Origin: Lacticaseibacillus pantheris DSM 15945 = JCM 12539 = NBRC 106106 | GTDB taxonomy: Bacteria > Bacillota > Bacilli > Lactobacillales > Lactobacillaceae | Direction of reading: 5' to 3' | DNA length: 64,000 bases | Assembly (NCBI RefSeq): GCF_001311175.1 | Contig: NZ_BBAI01000003.1 | Coordinates: 1-64,000, forward strand | Part shown: positions 9,462-20,944 of the stretch, piece by piece | How positions within the stretch are numbered: the first letter of the stretch is position 1 | Layout of the letters: every line of letters begins with the position of its first letter | Translations under genes and position numbers: made by a program | The notes under the pieces: generated by a model | Told to the model about the DNA's origin: nothing | Database searches by the model: none | What the model saw: the letters and a program-made list of their open reading frames with translations, nothing else

Positions 9462-12122
9462 ATGACGGAACACAAATTAGCACCAAAGTACGATCCCAAG
9501 TCCGTTGAAAACGGCCGCTACCAGCAATGGGTCGAATCGGGTGTCTTTAAACCAAGTGGCAACCAAAAGGCCAAGCCATACACTATCGTTATCCCACCGC
9601 CAAACGTAACGGGTAAGCTGCACATGGGGCACGCTTGGGACACGACTTTGCAGGACATGATTATTCGCCAGAAGCGGATGCAGGGCTTCGACACCCTCTA
9701 CCTGCCAGGGATGGACCACGCGGGTATCGCTACCCAGGCCAAAGTTGAGGCCAAACTGCGTGAGCAGGGGATTAGTCGCTACGATCTCGGCCGGGACAAG
9801 TTTGTTGAGAAGGTCTGGGAGTGGAAGGATGAATTTAGCAAGATTATCCGCAACCAGTGGGGCAAAATGGGCCTGTCACTCGACTACGACCGCGAACGGT
9901 TCACCCTGGACGAGGGGCTGTCTCAAGCCGTGCGCAAAGTGTTCGTCGATCTGTACAACCAAGGCTTAATCTACCGTGGCGAGTACATCGTTAACTGGGA
10001 CCCGCAAGCCCGGACCGCGCTGTCCGACATCGAGGTTATTCACCAGGACGACGAGGGTGCCTTTTACCATATGATCTACAAGTTTGCTGACGGTACGCCG
10101 GGCGGCATCGAAATTGCGACGACGCGGCCTGAAACCATGTTTGGTGATACCGCGGTGGCCGTGAACCGCCACGATCCGCGCTATGAGAAGGTTATTGGTA
10201 AGAAGGTCATTGTCCCTGGCGTTGGTCGGGAAATCCCGATTATCGCTGATGAGCACGCCGACATGAACTTTGGGACTGGTGCCGTTAAAATTACGCCCGC
10301 CCACGACCCTAACGACTTCCAGGTCGGCCTGCGCCACAACCTAGAACGCATCAACTGTATGAATGATGACGGCACGATGAACGACGAGGCTGGTAAGTAT
10401 GCAGGCATGGACCGGTTTGATTGCCGCAAGGCCCTGGTAAAGGACCTGCAGGCTTCCGGTGACTTAATTCAGATTGAACCAATCGTGCACTCGGTTGGGC
10501 ACTCTGAACGTACCGGTGTGCAGGTGGAAGCCCGCCTGTCGACCCAGTGGTTTGTGAAGATGAAGCCACTAGCCGAGAAGCTGCTGGACAACCAGAAGAC
10601 GGACAACAAAGTCGACTTTGTGCCTGGCCGCTTTGAACACACACTCACTAACTGGATGGAAAACATCCATGACTGGGTTATTTCCCGTCAACTTTGGTGG
10701 GGACACCGGATTCCGGCCTGGTTTAACAAGGAAACCGGAGCCATGTACGTGGGGATGGAAGCACCAGAAGACGCTGAAAACTGGGAACAGGATCCCGACG
10801 TTCTGGATACCTGGTTTAGCTCCGCGCTCTGGCCGTTCTCCACGCTGGGCTGGCCGGACACGGATGCGGCTGATTACAAGCGCTACTACCCGACCAACAC
10901 GTTGGTAACTGGCTATGATATCATTCCGTTCTGGGTTGCCCGCATGATGTTCCAGGGGCTACACTTTACCGACCAACGTCCTTTTGAGCACGTGTTGATT
11001 CACGGGTTGATGCGTGACGAGCAGGGCCGCAAGATGAGTAAGTCTTTGGGCAACGGGATTGATCCCATTGACGTCATTGATAAGTACGGGACCGACGCAC
11101 TGCGCTGGTTCCTGGCCAACGGGACGACTCCTGGGCAGGACGCCCGCTTTAGTTACACGCAGCTGGATTCGGCCTGGAACTTCATCAACAAGATTTGGAA
11201 CGTTTCGCGTTACATCATGATGAACCTGGATGCTGACCAGGCCCCCGCCCACAAGCCCGACCCAGCGAAGTTCGATTTGGCCGATAAGTGGATCTTTGCT
11301 GAGTTGAACCGGACGGTTGCCAGTGTAACCGCCAAGTTCGATAAGTTTGAGTTTGGTGAAGCTGGCCGTGACCTGTACAATTTTATTTGGGGCGAATTTG
11401 CGGACTGGTACATCGAAATCAGTAAGGCTACGCTGACTGGCGACGATGAGGTGGCCAAAGCCGAGAAGCGCAACAACCTGTTGTACGTCCTGGACCAGAT
11501 TCTGCGGTTGCTCCACCCAATCATGCCGTTCGTTACTGAAAAGCTGTGGTTGAACATGCCACATGAAGGTGATTCAATCGTGACGGCGGCCTACCCGGTC
11601 ACGCACGCCGAGTTCGATAACGATGAAGCCGCTGCGGAAATGACGAACGTGCTCGACTTGATCCGGGCCGTCCGGAAGATTCGTAACGACGTGAACGCCC
11701 CATTGAGCACGCCAATTGACGTGATTATTTCGCTGAACGACAACCAACTCGAAAATGCGTTTACTTCAAACCGCGAAGTGTTGGATCGGTTCCTGCACAC
11801 CAAGACGCTGGAAATTCTGGCTGACGGGGTGGAGGTCAAAGAGGCGCAGAAATCGGCGTCCGCCGTTATGGCCGGTGCCACCGTCTACGTGCCCTTGGCT
11901 GAGTTAGTCGACTTTGACAAGGAAACTGCCCGGTTGAACAAAACCCTCGCTAAACTTGATGGTGAGATTACGCGGATTGATAAGAAGTTGGGTAACCCCG
12001 GCTTCACCAAGAACGCACCTGCAGAAGTCATCGAGGAACAGAAGCAAAAGCGTGCTGGCTTCGTCGCTGAGCAGGCAGCTGCTCAGGAACGTCTGGCACA
12101 GCTGGATGCTGCACAAAACTAA
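9462..12122 (+). CDS. valS: Valyl-tRNA synthetase
   Basis: A class I aminoacyl-tRNA synthetase of 886 residues. The HIGH motif is HMGH at 54-57 ([15 protein letters not shown]) and the KMSKS loop is at about 524-528 ([11 protein letters not shown]). The C-terminal coiled coil typical of ValS covers roughly the last 70 residues ([20 protein letters not shown]). The frame is intact and a strong ribosome site (ATGGGGGAA region) precedes the ATG. Controlled by the T-box upstream. The following 180 bases contain a strong hairpin, so the gene is probably monocistronic. Confidence 0.97.
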   Translation: MTEHKLAPKYDPKSVENGRYQQWVESGVFKPSGNQKAKPYTIVIPPPNVTGKLHMGHAWDTTLQDMIIRQKRMQGFDTLYLPGMDHAGIATQAKVEAKLREQGISRYDLGRDKFVEKVWEWKDEFSKIIRNQWGKMGLSLDYDRERFTLDEGLSQAVRKVFVDLYNQGLIYRGEYIVNWDPQARTALSDIEVIHQDDEGAFYHMIYKFADGTPGGIEIATTRPETMFGDTAVAVNRHDPRYEKVIGKKVIVPGVGREIPIIADEHADMNFGTGAVKITPAHDPNDFQVGLRHNLERINCMNDDGTMNDEAGKYAGMDRFDCRKALVKDLQASGDLIQIEPIVHSVGHSERTGVQVEARLSTQWFVKMKPLAEKLLDNQKTDNKVDFVPGRFEHTLTNWMENIHDWVISRQLWWGHRIPAWFNKETGAMYVGMEAPEDAENWEQDPDVLDTWFSSALWPFSTLGWPDTDAADYKRYYPTNTLVTGYDIIPFWVARMMFQGLHFTDQRPFEHVLIHGLMRDEQGRKMSKSLGNGIDPIDVIDKYGTDALRWFLANGTTPGQDARFSYTQLDSAWNFINKIWNVSRYIMMNLDADQAPAHKPDPAKFDLADKWIFAELNRTVASVTAKFDKFEFGEAGRDLYNFIWGEFADWYIEISKATLTGDDEVAKAEKRNNLLYVLDQILRLLHPIMPFVTEKLWLNMPHEGDSIVTAAYPVTHAEFDNDEAAAEMTNVLDLIRAVRKIRNDVNAPLSTPIDVIISLNDNQLENAFTSNREVLDRFLHTKTLEILADGVEVKEAQKSASAVMAGATVYVPLAELVDFDKETARLNKTLAKLDGEITRIDKKLGNPGFTKNAPAEVIEEQKQKRAGFVAEQAAAQERLAQLDAAQN

Positions 12123-12153
12123 TTAATGGTTCCGTAATATTGTGTGTTAGGCG

Positions 12154-12200
12154 ATAGGGCCGCACGCACCGCTCATGGAGGGCGGCGCGTGCGGCCCTAT
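12154..12200 (+). terminator. Strong hairpin after valS
   Basis: ATAGGGCCGCACGC and GCGTGCGGCCCTAT arms form a 14-base-pair stem. No long T-run follows, so termination may be inefficient. Confidence 0.6.
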
Positions 12201-12303
12201 TAGCGTGCGCCAATAATTGTATTTTGGTCACTACGGTTAACGTCGTGGGTGGGTAACATGGTAAAATTAACTTAACGGTAGTGGATGTGAAGGGGGAAAA
12301 GTA

Positions 12304-12943
12304 GTGGTCGATTTTAACTTTGTGCCGAACGTCACTAATCAGGCGGCGATGGCTAAGTATATGCTCAACCAGTTTCCCTTTGCGGGTTTGAAGACACCCG
12401 AGCGCAAACTCCAGTCGCGGCTGTTGCTTCTGTCTAGCCGTGGCTGGTCGGTGCCCACGGTCATTCAAACCGTTAATGATTTGTATGCCCGTGATGAACG
12501 CGAATATCAGTACCTGGCAATCGATTTGGCGCGGAAGCACGCGCGCCAATATGAATTAGCGACTTGGTGGCACTGGGTCCACTAGTCATGCGCAAAAGCT
12601 GGTGGGATTCCGTCGATGCGTGGCGGCCACTATTTGGCGACTATGTGCGGCTGTATCCGCAGACGCTGGCAGATGTGTTCGGCATCTTTGCGGAGCACGA
12701 TAATTTTTGGATGCGGCGGGTCGCCATTACCCTACAACTGGCCAGCAAAGATGCTACGGATACCGCGCTGTTAACCCGGGCCATTGAGTACGACATCGAT
12801 ACGGACGAGTTCTTTATCCAGAAGGCCGTTGGGTGGGCGCTACGGCAATACAGTAAGACGGATTCAGCTGGGTACGGCAGTTCATGACTGATCATTCACA
12901 ACTCAGCACGCTTGCGGTACGTGAGGGCAGTAAGTACTTGTGA
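12304..12943 (+). CDS. AlkD-like DNA alkylation repair protein (frameshifted)
   Basis: HEAT-like repeat DNA glycosylase family (AlkD/AlkC), which removes bulky or charged alkylated bases. Family signatures are RKSWWDSVDAW, WMRRVAITLQLASKDATDTALL and FFIQKAVGWALRQYSK. The start is a GTG with AAGGGGG upstream. Two breaks: near 12585, and near 12872, where GCTGGG should read GCTTGGG so that the protein continues AWVRQFMTDHSQLSTLAVREG to the TGA at 12941. Full length of about 212 residues fits the family. Confidence 0.75.
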
Positions 12944-12996
12944 AGCCCAGCGCGAGCAAACAGTGTTGGTAGCGATAATGAGGAGGAAAAAGGAAT

Positions 12997-14292
12997 ATGT
13001 TTACAGATTATGCGGGCGCGTTGGCGTTTATTCATGACTTACCCCGGATCACCAAAACGGCGGACCACACAAACCTGTTGAAGGTCCTCGCAGCACTCAA
13101 TCATCCGGAGCAGCATGGTCATTATATCCACGTTACCGGGACCAACGGTAAGGGCTCGACGACCAACATGATTGCCAGTATCCTCCAGCAAAGCGGCCTG
13201 ACGGTGGGGATGTTCACGTCCCCATTCATCAACCGCTTTAACGAGCGTATTCAAATTGACCGGACTCCCATTAGCGACGATGAGTTACTCAACCTGGCCC
13301 AACAAGTTGCTGGTATATACACAGAACTGCGGGCTCAGGATAGCGACTTTGTTTTGAAGGAGTTTGAATTTGTGACCGCCATGGGGTTCGCGGCGTTTGC
13401 CCAGCATAACGTGGACGTAGCGGTCATTGAGGTTGGCATCGGGGGTACGCACGACGCGACCACGGTGATCAAGCCGGATGTGGCCGTCATTACCAACGTG
13501 GCTTTGGACCATACGCGGATTTTGGGCCATACCATTGGCGCCATCGCGACCGAAAAGGCGGGGATTATCACCCCTGGAAGTTCGACGGTGACGGCGGACT
13601 TGGTTGCGGACGCGTTGGGCCCGGTGCGTAAGCAGGCTGCGGCGGTTGAAAGTCCGCTGGCTACGCTGGGCGACGCCTTTGCGGTTAGCGGGGTGCATTA
13701 CCGGAATGGTGGCACCGTGTTTAAGTACCAGGACGGGGATGGCAGTATGGCCGGCCTGTGGGTCCCGATGGCCGGTGATTACCAGGCACACAACGCGGCT
13801 GTGGCCGTGCGGGCGGCGAAAACCTACGCCCGATTGCAAAGTTGGCCAGTAACGGCTTTGGAAATTAAGCGGGGATTGAAGGCGGCAGTCGTGCCAGCAC
13901 GTATGGAAGTGATTAGCACGGACCCGACCGTGGTGCTTGATGGTGCCCATAATCCTGACGGTATGCGCAACGCGTTGGGTGCGGTCAAACTTTTTGGTGG
14001 TGCCGGCGACGTGGTCATTATTGCGGGCATTCTGCACGATAAGGATCTGGACACCATGATGGGGCAGCTGGCCAAGACGGATTGGCCCGTAGTGTACGTG
14101 CCGGTACCGGACAACCCACGTGCGGCCAGCATTGACGAGTACAAAGCGGTCGAGGAGGACGCCATGGTGGCGGCTAGTTGGCAGGACGCCCTGGCCACCA
14201 TCTTGGCCGGTGACGCAAGTCGCACGGTGGTGATTATGGGCTCGTTGTACTTAGTGAGTGATGTCCGCCAAACTTTGTTAGGTACTAAGTAG
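12997..14292 (+). CDS. folC: Folylpolyglutamate synthase / dihydrofolate synthase
   Basis: A Mur-ligase-type ATP-dependent enzyme adding glutamate to folates. It has 431 residues, with the P-loop VTGTNGKGSTTNMIASIL near residue 47, the folate motif IEVGIGGTHDATTVI, and VVLDGAHNPDGM in the C-terminal ligase domain. GAGGAGG precedes the ATG. Intact. It is commonly followed by radC in this family of bacteria, as here. Confidence 0.95.
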   Translation: MFTDYAGALAFIHDLPRITKTADHTNLLKVLAALNHPEQHGHYIHVTGTNGKGSTTNMIASILQQSGLTVGMFTSPFINRFNERIQIDRTPISDDELLNLAQQVAGIYTELRAQDSDFVLKEFEFVTAMGFAAFAQHNVDVAVIEVGIGGTHDATTVIKPDVAVITNVALDHTRILGHTIGAIATEKAGIITPGSSTVTADLVADALGPVRKQAAAVESPLATLGDAFAVSGVHYRNGGTVFKYQDGDGSMAGLWVPMAGDYQAHNAAVAVRAAKTYARLQSWPVTALEIKRGLKAAVVPARMEVISTDPTVVLDGAHNPDGMRNALGAVKLFGGAGDVVIIAGILHDKDLDTMMGQLAKTDWPVVYVPVPDNPRAASIDEYKAVEEDAMVAASWQDALATILAGDASRTVVIMGSLYLVSDVRQTLLGTK

Positions 14293-14300
14293 TTTTGTGT

Positions 14301-14337
14301 CACCCCCTTGCGAAATATCTTTGCGAGGGGGTGTTTT
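14301..14337 (+). terminator. folC terminator overlapping the radC ribosome site
   Basis: CACCCCCTTGC pairs with GCGAGGGGGTG, followed by TTTT. The 3' arm also supplies the only AGGGGG near the radC GTG start, so the same hairpin could hide the radC ribosome site. Confidence 0.8.
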
Positions 14338-14338
14338 G

Positions 14339-14988
14339 GTGGAACAAAACGAACGTATTATTGCTATGCCGACTGCGGCCAACTTGCTGGGGGACCGCGA
14401 GTTGGTGACGGCTGCCGTCCACGTAGCGGGTGCGGCCGACGCTACGCGAGCCGTCCAGTCGGTATTGCAACATTATCCGGATTTGGAGCAATTAGCCGCA
14501 GCGACGGTGAACGAGGTAGCCGCATTACCGGGATTGAGTAGCACGGTGGCGCAGAAGTTATTGCTGATGGTTGAGCTAGGCTGCCGGGCGCAGTCGCGGT
14601 TGGCGGTGCGGCACGGCAAAGTGGTGAGTGCGGGTGAGCTAGGGTCAACGATGATTCGCCACTTTGCGGGCCGGACGTACGAAGAAATGCTGATTCTGTA
14701 CCTGGACGTGAAGAACCAAATCATTAAGCAGGAAACCGTATCGGTAGGTGGGATTGAAAGTAGCCTCATTGACCAACGGGTGTTGTTGCGGAAGGCAATT
14801 CTGTACGGCGCGGCCAGATGATTATGGTGCACAACCATCCGAGTGGTGATCCGCAGCCGAGTTCAGCCGATATTAGCGTGACACAAAATGTGTTGGAGGC
14901 CAGCAACTTGGTGGGCATCGCGTTGGTAGACCACCTGGTGATTGGCAGCACGGACTACGTATCGTTCCGCGAGCACGGGTATATTTAG
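14339..14988 (+). CDS. radC: RadC-family JAB1/MPN-domain protein (frameshifted)
   Basis: Helix-hairpin-helix region (NEVAALPGLSSTVAQKLLLMVEL) followed by the MPN metalloprotease-like domain with the JAMM motif VHNHPSGDPQPSSADI. The function of the family is unsettled; the old repair assignment is doubtful. Start chosen at the GTG seven bases after AGGGGG. One base is missing near 14818, just before MIMVHNHPSGD, so the metal-binding half reads in another frame. About 216 residues in total. It directly follows the folC terminator. Confidence 0.85.
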
Positions 14989-14998
14989 GCATTGCATC

Positions 14999-15040
14999 AA
15001 CGGCTGGTCGATCGCGGAGACGTGACGTTCCAGCCGTTTT
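14999..15040 (+). terminator. radC terminator
   Basis: AACGGCTGG and CCAGCCGTT arms with a 23-base loop and TTTT, ten bases after the radC stop. Confidence 0.75.
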
Positions 15041-15050
15041 TGCGTGGGGT

Positions 15051-15835
15051 GGTTGTGGCCGGTGGGGGTGCCGTGAGGTGCTGCGACTTGGTGGACCGCT
15101 CCACGGTGACCGCTGCTAGGGCGAAACCTCCAACCGCAAAGACCGCGGTTTCCGGTGCGACTTAGAGCCTGCCTGCCAAGCCCGGGCAGTCAGTCTCTAA
15201 GTTCGTCGCGCTGTACGTCACTTCGCCCTCGGGCTGGCTTTGCCAGACCTGCGAATTAACTCCCAGTAAGGTGCTAAAGCACCAACTGGAAGTAAACCTA
15301 CTGCGGCAAGCCCCTAACAGCGGTCACCGTTCCGGGTCCAGTCGTCTCCGCACCCCACGGCACCCCCACCGGCCAGAACCACATTTGCGAACGGATTTAT
15401 GTGGTAATAACAGCCAGTCACCGTTTGTGAATTAATTCTAGCAAGCATTCAGCTTTATAAAATTAAGTTAGTTCAACCGATACAGTTTTGCAGATCTAAT
15501 CTGCTTTGGTGGACCGACAAACGGTCAATGGATTTAGTGTTTACGGTTTGGACTGGGTGTCGCGACTCTAAATGTAGTGTGAGGCCGCGTCGGTCGGGCC
15601 GGGGAGCGGAGGCGTGTGGGGTCGGAATGGTAACCACTGCCAGGGGGTACCGCCGTAGGAACGTAGTGACGTACGGCGCGACGAATTTCAAGACTGACCG
15701 GTGGTTTTTCCGGGCAGGCTTGAAATCGCGGCGGAAACACGCCCGCACTTAGCGGGTTGGAGCCTTCGCCCTAGCAGTGGATTACCATGGAGTACCCCAC
15801 GTAAGCCGCAGCTCACCGGGCTGGCCTACGCTGCC
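15051..15835 (+). repeat. Structured intergenic element E2 (two modules and linker)
   Basis: The first module (15051-15380) is closed by GGTTGTGGCCGGTGGGGGTG pairing with CACCCCCACCGGCCAGAACC, then by GGTGACCGCTGCTAGGG with CCCTAACAGCGGTCACC. Inside are CTTAGAG/CTCTAAG (15161/15195) and CCAGTAAGGTGC/GCACCAACTGG hairpins. An AT-richer linker (15381-15582) has no gene. The second module (15583-15835) is of the E1 type but with stem TTTCAAG/CTTGAAA (15686/15719) around the TGGTTTTT loop. The two modules are arranged in opposite orientation. Confidence 0.8.
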
Positions 15836-15936
15836 GCCATACGCCAACCCTAACTGTGTTGAAACGCGGCGCTGCAAAATGTTACCCTATGTACTATAAG
15901 GAAAGACTAAGACTATGAAATTTCCAGTACCGAGCA

Positions 15937-17004
<1,068 letters not shown>

Positions 17005-17015
17005 AGCAACAGGGT

Positions 17016-17053
17016 GGGCCGGGACAAGTTATTTTGCCCCGGCCCTTTTTTTT
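17016..17053 (+). terminator. mreB terminator
   Basis: GGGCCGGG-ACAAGTTATTTTG-CCCCGGCCC followed by eight T. It separates mreB from mreCD-minCD, perhaps with partial read-through. Confidence 0.85.
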
Positions 17054-17156
17054 GTTGAGGGTACGTACCAGTTGCTTGCGTGGTTGAACAATTGATGTGG
17101 TCCCAGCACCGGCAGAAGCGGGATGGCAACCAGCGTCATCCTGGAGGAGCAGTGTC

Positions 17157-18014
17157 ATGCAGAAGTTTTTTCTCAAACAAACGGTTAATTGTGCTGATGG
17201 TGTCGTTATTGGTCTGTGTAGGGCTAATTGCGGCTTCAGTTAGCGTCAGGAACAACAAAAACACCCCACCAGTTGTACAACAGGTGGGGAACGACGTGGT
17301 GGGTATCACCAGCTGGGTGGTGGCTATTCCCGCCAACGGGATTAGTAACGCCCTGGACGACGTGGCTAACCTTTTCAATACTTATTCCGAAAACGAACGG
17401 TTGAAGTCCAGTTTGGACGACTTAGCCCAGACTAAGGTGCAAAACCAGTCGTTAAAACAGGAAAACAAGCGCCTGAAAAAGGAGCTGGCCCTCAACGCGA
17501 CTTTGACTGATTACAGCAAGGCCACGGCCTCAGTAATCTCACGGTCACCTTCAGATTGGACTAACACCGTGGTGATTAACAAAGGGTCCGTGGCGGGCAT
17601 CAAGAAGAACATGCCCGTCATGTCCGGCTCTGGTTTAGTCGGCCGGATTGTCGAGGTTAATAAGACTAACTCTAAAGTTGAAATGATCAGTACTAACAGT
17701 TCGGCATCGAACCGTTTTGCGGCCGAAGTCGTCCGTAGTAGTGGCAACGCGGTTAATGGTATCATTACTGGGTATAACAAGGCCCGGGTGAACTGGTGCT
17801 GGGCCAAATTTCTACTAACCAAACGATTAAGAAGGGCGAACAGGTGATGACATCCGGATTGGGTGGACTCACTCCGAAAGGCCTATTGATTGGTAAGGTG
17901 GCTTCGGTTAAAACTGATAACTACGGTTTAGCGGACAAAGTTTACATCAAACCGGCCGGTAACTTGGACGATATGGATGTAGTAACGGTGATCAAGCGGA
18001 CAATTGGGGGGTAA
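17157..18014 (+). CDS. mreC: Rod-shape-determining protein MreC (frameshifted)
   Basis: A bitopic membrane protein of the elongasome. The start MQKFFSNKRLIVLMVSLLVC needs five T after AAG, but the sequence has six, a homopolymer break directly after the ATG. GGAGGAGC precedes the ATG. A transmembrane helix is followed by a coiled coil (LKQENKRLKKELALN) and the beta-rich domain (VINKGSVAGIKKNMPV). A second break near 17795 precedes VLGQISTNQTIKKGEQVMTSG. About 286 residues when repaired. Immediately upstream of mreD. Confidence 0.9.
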
Positions 18015-18018
18015 CGGC

Positions 18019-18545
18019 GTGGACGAAAAGAAATTTACCCGGCACTGGGTTGCCATTGCCACCGTCTACTTGGCCGTCTTGCTCGATGGAGCGGTCGCGC
18101 ACGTACTGGTCAGTGGATTATGCGGGCCACGTACACTGGTGTACCCCAATTGACTTTGCTGAGCCTTGTACTGGTCGTCGTCTTTGTGCCCCAGGAAAAC
18201 TGGGTGATGCCCATTGCCATCGGCGCGGGCTTAATCACTGACTTTTTCTACACTGGTATCTTGGGCGTGAATACCTTTATCCTGCCATTGATTGTATTTC
18301 TAGTGACGCAGGTCCGCCCAATCGTTCCGCGACGGTGGCTGTTTGTATGGGCCGTATTTGTCATTGCGGTGACCATCAGCGAAGTTGCTAGCTACGTGGT
18401 GGCGATGATGCTGGGGAGTACAACCGCTTCGGTTGGTGCGCTGATTACGCAACATATTGCACCCGGTTTGACCGTGAATATTATTCTCTTTGCAATTATG
18501 TACTACGTTTTATCACGATTACTGGTAAAATTAACGCAAGACTAA
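18019..18545 (+). CDS. mreD: Rod-shape-determining protein MreD (frameshifted)
   Basis: A small polytopic membrane protein of the elongasome, about 175 residues with five or six hydrophobic helices. The start is a GTG four bases after the mreC stop, with a G-run as ribosome site. The N-terminal helix (WVAIATVYLAVLLDGAVAHV) is in one frame and the rest, from RATYTGVPQLTLLSL, in another, with the break near 18110. Gene order mreC-mreD-minC-minD supports the call. Confidence 0.85.
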
Positions 18546-18567
18546 TATTTGGATGGAGGGGTGCGTT

Positions 18568-19224
18568 GTGGATGCAGTTGTGTTGAAGGCCAGTTCGGAT
18601 GGGTTTACCCTCCGGTTGGATGAAGACGCCAGCTTTGAGGCCATTCTCGCCCAGTTGACTGATTTAATAGCACACTTGTACGCGGAAACACCTGAGGGCA
18701 ACGTTAGCTTCACGGTCACGACGGGGAATCGCTTGTTGACAGAGGATCAGCGGCAGCATTTGGCCGCGGTCTTTGACGACTATCCGCGCTTTGCTGTGAG
18801 CGCGTTGACGGCTGATGTGGTTGATGCCCAGGTAGCCGCAGCCAAAGTAGCGGCAGCACGCACCCACTTTGCGGGTGGGGTGGTGCGCTCCGGTCAAGAC
18901 CTGCGTTACGAGGGTGACGTGGTCTTTACGGGTGTACTCCACCCTGGCGCTAGCATTAAGGCGACCGGCTCAATCTTTTTGTTGGGCCATGCTGAGGGTG
19001 TCGTCCACGCTGGGTTTCCCGACAACGCTCGCGCAGTGGTTGTGGGTGACATGACGGGTGTGGAACAAGTGCGGTTGGCTGATGCAGTGGCCATTATTGA
19101 CGATGAGCATCCAGCCGCGGGCGATTTGTGCTACATGGATGACGCACACATGCTCAACTTTGCCCCTAGTGTGCAGCTACGGCAGTTACGCCCGTGGATT
19201 TTTGACCAAGTGGAGGATAAATGA
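18568..19224 (+). CDS. minC: Septum site-determining protein MinC
   Basis: Inhibitor of FtsZ ring formation away from mid-cell. The start is a GTG with GGAGGG seven bases upstream. The N-terminal domain (about residues 1-95) is divergent; the C-terminal beta-helix carries the family pattern VVRSGQDLRYEGDVVFTG...GSIFLLGHAEGVVHAGFP. About 218 residues, intact. The stop overlaps the minD ATG, so the two are translationally coupled. Confidence 0.9.
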   Translation: MDAVVLKASSDGFTLRLDEDASFEAILAQLTDLIAHLYAETPEGNVSFTVTTGNRLLTEDQRQHLAAVFDDYPRFAVSALTADVVDAQVAAAKVAAARTHFAGGVVRSGQDLRYEGDVVFTGVLHPGASIKATGSIFLLGHAEGVVHAGFPDNARAVVVGDMTGVEQVRLADAVAIIDDEHPAAGDLCYMDDAHMLNFAPSVQLRQLRPWIFDQVEDK

Positions 19225-20015
19225 TGGGAACAAGTTACGTTGTGACCTCCGGTAAGGGTGGGGTCGGAAAAACGACAACGAGTGCCAATATTGGCACCGC
19301 GCTCGCACTACGCGGCAAGCGCGTGGTGTTGTTGGATTTGGACATCGGGTTGCGTAACCTGGATGCGGTACTGGGGTTATCCAACCGCATTATTTACGAT
19401 ATCGTGGACGTGGCGACGGGTCGCGCCAAGCTGCGACAGGCCCTGATCAAGGACAAGCGCTTTGATGATAACCTGTACTTGTTACCCGCCCCACAAAATG
19501 CCGACAAAGACGCGTTGGAACCAGAGCAGGTAGCCGCGGTGGTGGCAGAGTTGAAGCCCGACTTTGACTTCATTATTTTGGATTCACCCGCGGGGATTGA
19601 ACAAGGATTCCGGAATGCCATTGCTGGCGCGGACGGAGCCATCGTGGTGACCACTCCAGAAGTGTCGGCGGTGAGTGACGCTGACCGTGTCGTGGGTCTG
19701 ATTGAACAGTCGAGCATGTCGTTGCCACCCAAGCTCATTATCAACCGGGTGCGGCCACACATGGTCCAAAACGGCACCGCGATGGACGTTGACGACGTTA
19801 CGCAGCACTTAGGCATTGATTTGCTGGGACTGATTACGGATGACGATGACGTCATCGTGCAATCCAATAAAGGCGAGACCGTAGTGATGGACCCGGACAA
19901 TGACGCCAGCAAACGTTACCGCAACGTGGCCCGGCGGCTGCTGGGCGAGACGGTGCCATTACTGCCGGTTACCGCACAAAAGACAGGTTTTTGGCACAAG
20001 CTGTTCCACCGTTGA
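19221..20015 (+). CDS. minD: Septum site-determining ATPase MinD
   Basis: A ParA/MinD-type membrane ATPase that recruits MinC. It has 264 residues, with the deviant Walker A SGKGGVGKTTTSANIG near residue 10, Walker B FIILDSPAGIEQG, and a C-terminal amphipathic tail (TGFWHKLFHR) for membrane binding. No minE lies nearby, as is usual in lactobacilli. Last gene of the mreCD-minCD group; element E3 follows. Confidence 0.95.
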   Translation: MMGTSYVVTSGKGGVGKTTTSANIGTALALRGKRVVLLDLDIGLRNLDAVLGLSNRIIYDIVDVATGRAKLRQALIKDKRFDDNLYLLPAPQNADKDALEPEQVAAVVAELKPDFDFIILDSPAGIEQGFRNAIAGADGAIVVTTPEVSAVSDADRVVGLIEQSSMSLPPKLIINRVRPHMVQNGTAMDVDDVTQHLGIDLLGLITDDDDVIVQSNKGETVVMDPDNDASKRYRNVARRLLGETVPLLPVTAQKTGFWHKLFHR

Positions 20016-20039
20016 TAAGTTAGGTGGGCAGGCTGGTTG

Positions 20040-20864
20040 GCGGTTCTGACCGGTGGGAGCGCTGTGGTGTGCTGCGACTTGGTGGACCGCTCCACGGTGA
20101 CCGCTGGTAGTGGCTGGTCGTACTGGCGCGGTGGCTCCGTTTGAGCGGCTGGTCCCCGCGACCGGTGCTGAGAGCCTCACGCTCACGCCCGTTCCGGGCT
20201 ACCGCGAATTGCCCTAGCCCGAGAAAACCACTCGGTCTAGCCAATTTGATTCTGTAATTCATAACTGCCAGTAGGTGCTTACGCACCAACTGGCAGTAAT
20301 TCCAACAGAACTACGGGCATACAGCCGTCGCGGGAACCAACCGCTCAACCTCCGCCACCACGCCAGTACGACCAACGGTAGAGGGTAACAATTAGGTTGA
20401 TAGGGCAGCTAATAGTCCAAAAACCAGAAAGCAGCCCCCGGATAGTCCTGGATACTGACGATAATATTGAACCCTGTACCGGTACTACTTCAGCTGGACA
20501 AAGCTTGGGTAAGGGATCACATAGTCTGAGATTAGAAACCACGAATTATCGGGAACCCGTGGGTGGCATTTGGATGGAGGCGTCGTGCCCGGAGACGTAG
20601 TTGCTGCGGCCCCGGAGCGCTGTTTGAGCGGAGCGAATTACAGCGGCAAATTCTGGAGACAAAGTGGTTTTTCTTTGGCTCCAGAATTCGTGGAAGCCCG
20701 GCACGGGCTGGAGCGTGCGGGTGTAGCAACCTACGGCGTAGGGCACGTAAGCCGCAGTCCCAAAGGCCACCCGCGTGTTCGTAACCACCTGGCCTTCGCC
20801 CTAGCAGTGGTGACCATGGAGTACCCCACGAAAGCCGCGGCTCACCGCCCCGGCCTACGCTGCC
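20040..20864 (+). repeat. Structured intergenic element E3 (composite)
   Basis: The first module has an inner stem near 20110-20155 (GGTCGTACTGGCGCGGTGG) pairing with CCACCACGCCAGTACGACC (about 20354-20372), and hairpins AATTGCCCTAGCCCGAG/CTCGGTCTAGCCAATT (loop AAAACCA) and ACTGCCAGTAGGTGC/GCACCAACTGGCAGT. A gene-free linker follows (about 20373-20540). The second module has stem AATTCTGGAG/CTCCAGAATT (20649/20679) around GTGGTTTTTC. The outer left arm of the first module resembles the complement of the outer right arm of the second (ending at 20864), so the whole composite can fold as one nested inverted repeat. Confidence 0.8.
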
Positions 20865-20899
20865 GTTTCACAAAAGTTGAAACTTTTTGACGAATGTTG

Positions 20900-20928
20900 T
20901 TGACATTAGATTTACGTGAGTGTAGATT
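20900..20928 (+). promoter_or_regulatory. Promoter of the amino-acid ABC operon
   Basis: Consensus TTGACA, a 17-base spacer and TAGATT, shortly after element E3 and before the T-box leader. Confidence 0.8.
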
Positions 20929-20944
20929 AAGAGTCAATCAATGA

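Noticed and set aside
15473..15752. Open frames of 60-95 codons inside the structured elements (also near 20532-20890, 24570-25373, 42342-42581 and 62778-63124)
   Set aside because: They run on both strands of inverted-repeat DNA, lack ribosome sites, and their protein sequences are only conserved where the stems are. They reflect GC-rich palindromic sequence.
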